From Thiocapsa sp. UBA6158 (GTDB taxonomy: Bacteria > Pseudomonadota > Gammaproteobacteria > Chromatiales > Chromatiaceae), in NCBI RefSeq assembly GCF_002423035.1, contig NZ_DIUM01000029.1, positions 23,806-38,865 on the forward strand: a stretch of DNA of 15,060 bases. Direction: 5' to 3'. The translations under genes were made by a program, and so were the position numbers. Shown one piece after another: positions 7,083-13,917 of this stretch. Under the pieces are notes generated by a model. It saw only the letters and a list, made by a program, of their open reading frames with translations. It searched no databases and was not told where the DNA came from. Position 1 is the first letter of the stretch; each line of letters opens with the position of its first letter.

Positions 7083-7657
7083 TCAAGTGGCTCCCCGGAT
7101 TACTCGTGCTCGCCCTGATCCTGGTGCTTGGTCTGCAATGGAAGGATTGGCCGCCCGGACCCTCGCGCTCAGGCCTCGATACGCCATCCACGACAGGATC
7201 GAGTGCTCCTGTCGGCAGCGAACCGGACGCCGCGGCGCAATTGCCGTCACCCGAACCAAAGGACGCCTACGCGAGCGTGACCGACCGTCCGCTGTTTCGT
7301 CCCCAACGTCGACCGGAAGAGGAGGTCGATCCGGACGCGCAGGCGAGCGCCGAGCCGGATGTTGCAACATCGCTCGACGGGATGAACCTGAGCGCGGTCA
7401 TCATCACGCCGACACTGGTCTCCGCCTGGATACAGGATCCGAACGCGCCGAAACTCAGACGCCTGCGTATCGGCGACGATCTGGAGGGCTGGTCCGTTCA
7501 GACCATCCTCCCGGATCGTATCCTGCTGGAGCGACAAGGCGAGCAAGATGCGCTAATATTGCGCGATTACGGAAAAAAACCCAACCCGGCTGCCCCGACG
7601 CCGGTCCCGCGGCGTCCGCCCCGGGTGCTTAAACCCGCGGATTTCCCGGACCAATGA
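7079..7657 (+). CDS. gspN: Short GspC-type platform protein (GspN/XpsN-like)
   Basis: This 192-residue protein probably links the inner-membrane platform to the secretin, as GspC does in other T2SSs and XpsN in Xanthomonas. The start is TTG 7079, supported by GGAGG 6 nt upstream and a TTGA overlap with gspM. A transmembrane helix lies at about 5-21 (LPGLLVLALILVLGLQW). A Pro/Ser-rich linker follows, then DRPLFRPQRRP (69-79), which resembles the conserved RPLF motif of the GspC homology region. That region continues through MNLSAVIITPTLVSAWI and RIGDDLEGWSVQTILPDRILLE. The C-terminus is proline-rich and there is no PDZ domain. The symbol is by position and similarity; GspC-like is an equally fair name. 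Confidence 0.75.
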   Translation: MIKWLPGLLVLALILVLGLQWKDWPPGPSRSGLDTPSTTGSSAPVGSEPDAAAQLPSPEPKDAYASVTDRPLFRPQRRPEEEVDPDAQASAEPDVATSLDGMNLSAVIITPTLVSAWIQDPNAPKLRRLRIGDDLEGWSVQTILPDRILLERQGEQDALILRDYGKKPNPAAPTPVPRRPPRVLKPADFPDQ

Positions 7658-9915
7658 CACCCAGGACCACTCACCGCATCGGCCTGTCGAGCCGAGACGA
7701 TTCGAGCACCATATCGATGGATCCATCGCGCCATTTCGGTGCCCGGTTGCTCGCCGGTCACCTGCCCCGACTCATGGCCCTCTTGATCGTTGCAGTCGTC
7801 TCCACGGCGTGCGAGCGCGCCTACTGGGATCCGACCGTCCGAGTCGACGACACGGGAGATGACGGAACTCGCGCCCTGCAGGGCGGGGGCCGCGGCAGCG
7901 TCTCGGCGGGCACGACCGAAGCAACGAGTATCGCCCTCGGCGAGGAGGGCGCGAGCGGTCGCGCCGTCGAGTCACTCCAGCGCGGCACCGGGACATTTGT
8001 CCGCGAGATTTCACCGCCCAGCGTGGACACCACCCCGGGCGACGTCACGCTGAACTTCGACGGGACAGACATCCGCGAGGTCGTCAAGGTGATCCTCGGC
8101 GATCTGCTGCAGGTGAACTATGTCCTGCATCCCGCGGTGCAGGGCGTCACCTCGCTGCAGACCGGGCGTCCCTTGCGTCGCGACCATCTGATCCCGACCC
8201 TCGAAACACTCCTGCGCATGAACAACGCTGCCATCGTCTACTCGGGCGGCACCTACGAGGTGGTTCCGCTCGCGAATGCCGCTCAGGGTCGCGTGGTCCC
8301 CCAGCTCGGCGAGTCCGGTCGCGCCCTTCCGGAAGGCTACAGCGTTCAGGTCGTGCCTCTGCAATACATCGGCGCGGAGGAGATGAGCAATATCCTCCAG
8401 CCGCTGGCGCCCGAAGGAAGCGTGATTCGCGTCGACAATCTCCGCAACCTGGTGGTGATCGCCGGAACCAGTCCGGACATGGGCAATCTGCTCGACACCA
8501 TCCGCGTCTTCGACGTCGATTGGATGGCGGGTCTCTCTGTCGGCTTCTTTGTCCTGGAGTACGCCAAGGCCAACGAGGTCGTGACCCAGCTTCAAACCCT
8601 CCTCGGGGACGAAGGCAGCAATCCGCTCAAGGGTGTCTTCAGGTTCGTCCCGGTCGAGAGCGCCAACGCCGTGCTCGTGGTCTCTCCCCAGGCCAGTTAC
8701 CTCCAACAGGCCAGCAACTGGATCGAACGTCTCGACATGGCCGAGGCGACCGGCGACGCCGCCGAGCGCCTCTTCGTCTATCGGGTACGCCACGGCGACG
8801 CCGAGAATCTGGCCGACACCCTCTCCCAACTCTTCGGCGGAGAAGGGTCACAGCGAACGACCGCTGTCGGCGGCGTCGCACCCGGTTTAGGTGGCTCCTC
8901 GATCGGCTCGACCGGCGACAATTCCGGCGGTTTAGGCGGCTCGGACGGCGGTGGCGTCGGTGGACAGTCGGCGCCGCGCCGCAGTTCCTCGCGCGAGATC
9001 GAGCTGTCCTCGGCCGTCAGTATCGTCGCCGACGCGACCAACAATTCGCTGATGGTCAGGTCGAGCCCGAGGGACTACAAGAAGATCCTCGACGCACTCA
9101 AGCAGCTTGATATCCTCCCGCTGCAGGTCTTGGTCGAGGCCACCATCGTGGAGATCAGCCTGGAGGGGAATCTCAGGTACGGGGTCCAATGGAATCTCTT
9201 CGGACTCGCGACCAAGGACCAGCGCAGCCAATTTACCTTGGGCTCCGGTGACTCGCTCGCCAACAGCGTCGGTTTGAGCTTCCCCGGCTTCAATTGGGCC
9301 GTCATCAGTCGTCCCGATACCATCCGCGCGACCTTGAGCGCCTTAGCGCAGGACAATCTGGTCAACGTCCTCTCGTCACCGTCCGTGATGGTCCTGGACA
9401 ATCAGACCGCGAAGATCCAAGTCGGTAAAGAGGTCCCGATCGCGACCACCCAACAGCAGGGTCTGGGCACGAACGATCGCGTCGTCAACACCATCGAGTA
9501 TCGACCCACCGGCGTCATGCTGTCGGTCAAGCCGCGGGTGACCCCGGGCGGTCTGGTGCAGATGGAGATCGAGCAGGAGGTGAGCACGGTCGACGCGGTC
9601 GGCAGCGGCGGTTCGCAGCTCGATTCGCCGACATTCTCCACGCGGAACATCACCAGCTCGGTTGCCGTGCGCTCCAATCAAGCCGTCGTCCTCGGCGGCC
9701 TGATTCAAAACGAGCGAAGCGACGGCAATCAAGGCGTCCCCGGGCTTTATAACCTCCCCTTCGCCGGACCACTCTTCGGGCAGCGCTCCAAGGCATCGAG
9801 AAGGACCGAGCTCGTGGTTGTTTTGACGCCGAAGGTCATCGCGAGCGACCAGGACGCCGAGACGGTCACGCGCGACTTCCGCAACAAGGTCCGGGGGCTT
9901 CAGATGAAGTTCTGA
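7654..9915 (+). CDS. gspD: Type II secretion outer-membrane secretin GspD (XpsD-like)
   Basis: GspD forms the outer-membrane channel of the T2SS. From ATG 7654 (ATGA overlap with gspN) the product is 753 residues; ATG 7717 (Met22) is an alternative. A hydrophobic signal (about 40-52) ends VVSTAC, so Cys53 may be lipidated, although the lipobox is not canonical. Domains follow in order: N0 about 131-207 (VTLNFDGTDIREVVKVILGD), N1 about 229-290, N2 about 294-365, and N3 about 372-490, interrupted by a 41-residue Gly/Ser-rich insert at 406-446. The secretin barrel is at about 490-745, with VLSSPSVMVLDNQTAKIQVG, EVPIATT and VLGGLIQNERSDGNQGVPGL. The arrangement resembles XpsD. It is the last gene of the cluster and converges on the ATPase genes 31 nt away. 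Confidence 0.95.
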   Translation: MTPRTTHRIGLSSRDDSSTISMDPSRHFGARLLAGHLPRLMALLIVAVVSTACERAYWDPTVRVDDTGDDGTRALQGGGRGSVSAGTTEATSIALGEEGASGRAVESLQRGTGTFVREISPPSVDTTPGDVTLNFDGTDIREVVKVILGDLLQVNYVLHPAVQGVTSLQTGRPLRRDHLIPTLETLLRMNNAAIVYSGGTYEVVPLANAAQGRVVPQLGESGRALPEGYSVQVVPLQYIGAEEMSNILQPLAPEGSVIRVDNLRNLVVIAGTSPDMGNLLDTIRVFDVDWMAGLSVGFFVLEYAKANEVVTQLQTLLGDEGSNPLKGVFRFVPVESANAVLVVSPQASYLQQASNWIERLDMAEATGDAAERLFVYRVRHGDAENLADTLSQLFGGEGSQRTTAVGGVAPGLGGSSIGSTGDNSGGLGGSDGGGVGGQSAPRRSSSREIELSSAVSIVADATNNSLMVRSSPRDYKKILDALKQLDILPLQVLVEATIVEISLEGNLRYGVQWNLFGLATKDQRSQFTLGSGDSLANSVGLSFPGFNWAVISRPDTIRATLSALAQDNLVNVLSSPSVMVLDNQTAKIQVGKEVPIATTQQQGLGTNDRVVNTIEYRPTGVMLSVKPRVTPGGLVQMEIEQEVSTVDAVGSGGSQLDSPTFSTRNITSSVAVRSNQAVVLGGLIQNERSDGNQGVPGLYNLPFAGPLFGQRSKASRRTELVVVLTPKVIASDQDAETVTRDFRNKVRGLQMKF

Positions 9916-9946
9916 TCGGCTCCGCTCCCGATCGCCAGCGCCGGCA

Positions 9947-11002
9947 TCATCCGAAGTTGATCTTGGCCTCGAGGTTCGGGGCCGAGTCGGCGTTGGCGAG
10001 CGCCTCTTCCAACGTGATGGCGCCCTTGTGGTAAAGCTTCAAAAGCGCCTCGTCGAAGGTGGTTGTCCCCTCCTCGCCATGTCCCTGCATCGCTTCCCCG
10101 ATTGCCTCGAGATGCCCATCTCGAATGAGATCTGCGATGTGCGGCGTGTTGACCAAGATCTCGATGGCCGCACAGCGCGCTCCCGTAGTGGTTCGAACCA
10201 GGCGCTGCGACACGATGGCGCGCATGTAGGCCGAGAGATCGGTAAAGAGCGTCTTGTGCATCTCCTGCGGGAACATGTTGATGATCCGTTCCATCGCCTG
10301 ATAGGCATTGTTGGCATGCAGGGTCGAGATGGCCAAATGACCTGTCCCGGCCAGCTCGATCGCCGCCTCCATGGTGTCGCGAGTCCGGATCTCGCCGATC
10401 AGGATGACATCCGGAGCCTCGCGCAGGGCGCTCTTCAGCGCCCGACGGTAGTCCAGGGTATCCAGCCCGAGCTCGCGCTGGCTGACGATGCACTGCCGGT
10501 GCGGATGCACGAACTCGATCGGGTCCTCGATGGTGATGATGTGGCCCGGCGCGGTGCGATTGCGATGGCCGATCATCGCGGCGAGTGTCGTGGACTTGCC
10601 GGATCCCGTCGCGCCGACCATGAGGATGATCCCCCGCTTGTGCATCACCAATTGGCTCAACACCGGGGGTAGGTCCAGCTCCTCCAGGGTCGGGATACTG
10701 CTGCGGATGTAACGCAGGACCATCGCCCGGTGCCCGCGCTGATGATAGGCGTTGACCCGGAAGCGTCCACGATCCTCCAAGGCGACGGCGAAATCCAGCT
10801 CGAGCGACTCCGCGAGCTCCCGCTCCTGGTCCCCGTCGAGCAGCGAGGCAATCGCCTCCCGACAAAAGGCCGGCGTCAAAGGGGTCTCGCCGATCGAGCG
10901 GATTACCCCTTCGATCTTGATCTTGGCCGGAGCCCCGGGCACGAAGAAGAGATCCGACGCCTTGTGTCGAATCATCATCTCGAGATAAGGCTTGATGTCC
11001 AT
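9947..11002 (-). CDS. PilT/PilU-family retraction ATPase, second PilU-like paralogue
   Basis: This is a 351-residue cytoplasmic hexameric ATPase of the type IV pilus retraction family. Visible motifs are Walker A GATGSGKST (130-138), Asp box ITIEDPIEFVHPH, Walker B LIGEIR with Glu204, and His box STLHANNA. There is no zinc tetracysteine module, which excludes a GspE/PilB assembly ATPase. PilU-like rather than PilT-like residues follow Walker B (GEIRTRDT, compared with GEVRSRET in PilU). PilT's AIRNLIRE motif is not evident. The N-terminus (IKPYLEMMIRHKASDLFF) is typical of the family. It sits 7 nt after pilU, probably co-transcribed, with no clear ribosome site. The exact paralogue group is unsettled, so no symbol is given. 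Confidence 0.85.
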   Translation of the reverse strand: MDIKPYLEMMIRHKASDLFFVPGAPAKIKIEGVIRSIGETPLTPAFCREAIASLLDGDQERELAESLELDFAVALEDRGRFRVNAYHQRGHRAMVLRYIRSSIPTLEELDLPPVLSQLVMHKRGIILMVGATGSGKSTTLAAMIGHRNRTAPGHIITIEDPIEFVHPHRQCIVSQRELGLDTLDYRRALKSALREAPDVILIGEIRTRDTMEAAIELAGTGHLAISTLHANNAYQAMERIINMFPQEMHKTLFTDLSAYMRAIVSQRLVRTTTGARCAAIEILVNTPHIADLIRDGHLEAIGEAMQGHGEEGTTTFDEALLKLYHKGAITLEEALANADSAPNLEAKINFG

Positions 11003-11009
11003 TGCGGCG

Positions 11010-12248
11010 CTAAGGTTTTCGACCGCGGTCCGGTCCGGGCAGTGCGTCGATCATGGTGGAATTCGTCAGGGTCTCGCTGAATAGGGTCGACTCGAACGAA
11101 TCATCATCGCCGTCCCCGAGGATGCTCAAACCGTCGGTCTCGGCAAAGGGATCCCTGCCGTGGGCTTCGTGGCCCTCCAACTTGATCGCCAAGCGCAGCT
11201 CGTTCATGGAATCGGCGCAGCGCAGCGCATCCTCGTAGCTGATTTTACCGGCTTCGTAAAGATCGAAGAGCGACATGTCGAAGGTCTGCATGCCCTGTTC
11301 GCGCGAGCGCTTCATGATGGCCTTGATGGACCCGACATCACCCTTGAAGATCAGATCCTGAATCAATGGCGAATTGATCAAGACCTCGACCGCGGCAATG
11401 CGACCACCATCCGTGCAGGGCAGCAGACGTTGCGAGATCACCGCCTTGAGATTGAGGGATAGATCCATCAGCAGCTGAGCACGCCGCTCCTCGGGAAACA
11501 GATTGATGATGCGGTCGAGGGCTTGGTTGGCGTTGTTGGCATGGAGCGTGGACAGGCAGAGATGGCCGGTCTCGGAGAAGTTGATGGCATACTCCATGGT
11601 CTCTCGGCTGCGGATCTCGCCGATCAAGATGACGTCCGGTGCCTGGCGCAGCGTATTCATCAGCGCGATTTCCCAACTTTCGGTATCGACGCCGACCTCG
11701 CGCTGGGTGATGAGGCAATGACGGTGCGGATGGACGTACTCCACCGGATCCTCGATCGTGATGATGTGGCCGTAGCTGTGTTCGTTGCGATGACCCAACA
11801 TGGCCGCGAGCGACGTCGATTTTCCGGAGCCCGTGCCGCCGACGACCAACACCAGACCGCGCTCGCCCATCACGATGTCCTTCAACACCGGGGGAAGTGC
11901 GAGTCTGTCGAGCTCAGGGATCTTCGCGTTGATGGTACGCAGGACCGCACCGCAATGGCCTTGCTGGATAAAGGCGTTGACCCGAAACCGACCGATCGAC
12001 TGCGGACTGATCGCGAAGTTGCACTCCTTCGTGGCGTCGAAGTCGCGGATCTGCCGGTCGTTCATGATGGAGCGCACCAGCACGTTCGTCTGGGCGGAGG
12101 TCAAGGCTTGCTCGCTGATGGGCGTCATGCGCCCGTCGATCTTACAGGCCGGCGGAAAACCTGCGGAGATGAAGAGGTCGGAACCCTTCTTGGCCATCAT
12201 CTTGCGCAGGCAATCGAGCATGAAATGGGCGGCTTGCTGACGATCCAT
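11010..12248 (-). CDS. pilU: Twitching motility ATPase PilU
   Basis: PilU is the accessory retraction ATPase of type IVa pili, acting with PilT at the pilus base. The 412-residue product matches PilU from memory across its length: KKGSDLFISAGFPP, Walker A GGTGSGKST (137-145), Asp box ITIEDPVEYVHPH (163-175), Walker B LIGEIRSRETM (Glu211), His box STLHANNANQALDRIIN, and the PilU-type end MKRSREQGMQTFD with SYEDALRCADS. The acidic tail (DGLSILGDGDDDSFES and beyond) resembles that of Pseudomonas PilU but is longer (412 against about 382 residues). ATG 12248 has a modest GGGA ribosome site; Met10 would align better with PilU N-termini. pilT, normally its partner gene, is not in the window. Confidence 0.92.
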   Translation of the reverse strand: MDRQQAAHFMLDCLRKMMAKKGSDLFISAGFPPACKIDGRMTPISEQALTSAQTNVLVRSIMNDRQIRDFDATKECNFAISPQSIGRFRVNAFIQQGHCGAVLRTINAKIPELDRLALPPVLKDIVMGERGLVLVVGGTGSGKSTSLAAMLGHRNEHSYGHIITIEDPVEYVHPHRHCLITQREVGVDTESWEIALMNTLRQAPDVILIGEIRSRETMEYAINFSETGHLCLSTLHANNANQALDRIINLFPEERRAQLLMDLSLNLKAVISQRLLPCTDGGRIAAVEVLINSPLIQDLIFKGDVGSIKAIMKRSREQGMQTFDMSLFDLYEAGKISYEDALRCADSMNELRLAIKLEGHEAHGRDPFAETDGLSILGDGDDDSFESTLFSETLTNSTMIDALPGPDRGRKP

Positions 12249-12450
12249 CTCTAATCCCGACCTCTCGATTCGATGAGACCTTCATGACCCGACGCAGCGC
12301 AGCCCGACTGGATGCGCGCCGTGCCGCGATGCAGAAAATACAGTCTATGTCGGAACGCTCGACCGACTCGGCAACGCCGCCTGCGGAATCCGGCGCCGCC
12401 GAGGCGACGCGAAGACACCCCAAGCAGCGCACGAAGCGTCCCGACCCGGC
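12249..12450. other. Non-coding stretch between gltD and pilU
   Basis: This 202-nt region separates the gltD stop from the pilU start, both on the - strand, so it should hold the pilU promoter and any glt terminator. I see no convincing terminator with a U-tract and only a weak -10-like TATTTT (- strand, 12340-12335). Open frames across it have no recognisable protein character. Confidence 0.5.
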
Positions 12451-13917
12451 TCAACGCGCCAGATCGGAGCGGCCCATCAACCACTCATCCACCGCCCTCG
12501 CGCATTGACGACCTTCGCGGATGGCCCACACCACGAGGGACTGACCGCGTCGCATGTCCCCGGCACAGAAGACGCCGTCGACCGAGGTGCGATAGGCGCC
12601 AGGTCCGTCCGTGGCACCCTTGATGTTGCCGCGCGGGTCCAGCTCGAGGCCCGCGTTCTCGCGAAGCTCGGCGATCATGCCTTCGTGAACCGGATGCACG
12701 AAACCCATGGCCAAGAGCACCAGATCTGCCTTGAGCTCGCCGATGCTGTCCGGGACCGTCTGCATCTGCCAGCGACCTCCGTCGGTGCGCTCCCAGCGAA
12801 CCAACTCGAAGCGCAACGCCTTCACGCGGCCGTTCTCGTCGCCGACAAACGCCTTGGATGCCACATTCCACAGCCGCTCGCAGCCCTCTTCCTGGGAACT
12901 CGAGGTCCGCAATCGGTTCGGCCAATCCGGCCAGGTCAGCCCCTTGTCTTCCTTCTCCGGTGGTTTGTCCAGGATCTCGATCTGGGTGACGGATTTCGCA
13001 CCGTGTCGATTGGATGTCCCGATACAGTCCGAGCCGGTATCCCCGCCCCCGATCACGACGACATGTTTGCCGTGCGCGCTGATGAAGTCGTCCTCGGGGA
13101 CGTACGAGCCCTGCACGCGCTTGCTGTTGCGCGTCAGGAAGTCCATTGCGAAATGGATCCCCGACAACTCCCGCCCGGGCACCTCGAGATCACGAGGCTT
13201 CTCCGACCCGCCGGCGAGGACCACGGCGTCGTACTCCTCGCGCAAACGGGCGACCGGGATATCCACACCGATATGGGCGTTGGTGTGAAATTCGACGCCT
13301 TCGGTCCGCATCTGCGCCATCCGACGGTCGATCAGCGATTTGCTCAGCTTGAAATCGGGGATGCCGTAGCGCAACAAGCCGCCGATGCGATCCGCCTTCT
13401 CGAACAGGTGAACCTGGTGCCCCGCACGCGCAAGCTGTTGGGCGGTTGCCAGACCGGCGGGGCCGGAGCCGACCACGGCGACACGCTTGCCGGTGCGCCT
13501 CTCCGGAACCAGCGGCTTGATCCAGCCTTCCTGCCAGGCCTTGTCGACGATGGCGCATTCGATTGTCTTGATGGCCACCGGCGTGTCGTTCAGATTCAGC
13601 GTGCAGGCGGCCTCGCAGGGTGCGGGACAGATGCGCCCGGTGAATTCCGGAAAGTTATTCGTCGAGTGCAGGACATCGATCGCGGCCTGCCAGTCACCCC
13701 GATAGACCAAGTCGTTCCAGTCCGGGATGAGATTGTCGACCGGGCAACCCCGGTGACAAAAGGGAATACCGCAATCCATGCAGCGTGCACCTTGCTCGCT
13801 GACCTCGCGATCCGCCATCGGGATCACGAACTCGCTGTAATGGACGACGCGATCGGCGGCCGGCTGATAGCGCCGGTCGCGCCGGTCGAACTCGATGAAT
13901 CCGGTCGGCTTACCCAT
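12451..13917 (-). CDS. gltD: Glutamate synthase (NADPH) small subunit GltD
   Basis: GltD supplies electrons from NADPH to the large subunit GltB, which makes two glutamates from glutamine and 2-oxoglutarate during ammonium assimilation in the cytoplasm. The 488-residue product starts MGKPTGFIEF, the usual GltD N-terminus, at ATG 13917. The frame is open to TTG 13926, which is less likely. Iron-sulfur cysteines are at C46, C49, C54 and C58 (CMDCGIPFCHRGC) and at C97, C101 and C105 (CPAPCEAAC). The FAD motif GSGPAG is at 150-155 and the NADPH motif GGGDTG at 290-295. The C-terminus has the conserved AGDMRRGQSLVVWAIREGR. The start overlaps the gltB stop by 8 nt (ATGGGTAA), implying coupled translation of the two subunits. 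Confidence 0.97.
   Translation of the reverse strand: MGKPTGFIEFDRRDRRYQPAADRVVHYSEFVIPMADREVSEQGARCMDCGIPFCHRGCPVDNLIPDWNDLVYRGDWQAAIDVLHSTNNFPEFTGRICPAPCEAACTLNLNDTPVAIKTIECAIVDKAWQEGWIKPLVPERRTGKRVAVVGSGPAGLATAQQLARAGHQVHLFEKADRIGGLLRYGIPDFKLSKSLIDRRMAQMRTEGVEFHTNAHIGVDIPVARLREEYDAVVLAGGSEKPRDLEVPGRELSGIHFAMDFLTRNSKRVQGSYVPEDDFISAHGKHVVVIGGGDTGSDCIGTSNRHGAKSVTQIEILDKPPEKEDKGLTWPDWPNRLRTSSSQEEGCERLWNVASKAFVGDENGRVKALRFELVRWERTDGGRWQMQTVPDSIGELKADLVLLAMGFVHPVHEGMIAELRENAGLELDPRGNIKGATDGPGAYRTSVDGVFCAGDMRRGQSLVVWAIREGRQCARAVDEWLMGRSDLAR

Noticed and set aside
9914..9933. GATCGG/CCGATC inverted repeat at the end of gspD as a bidirectional terminator
   Set aside because: The stem is only 6 bp with an 8-nt loop and no U-tract follows on either strand. 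The site is where a terminator is expected, but the evidence is too weak.
12335..12362. Possible pilU promoter on the - strand (TCGAGC, 16 nt, TATTTT)
   Set aside because: There are only 3 of 6 and 4 of 6 matches to consensus. It is the only AT-rich spot in the region but not convincing.
12284..12508. A 74-codon + strand frame in the gltD-pilU gap
   Set aside because: No ribosome site or recognisable domain. It is Arg/Ser/Ala-rich and runs into the end of gltD antisense.
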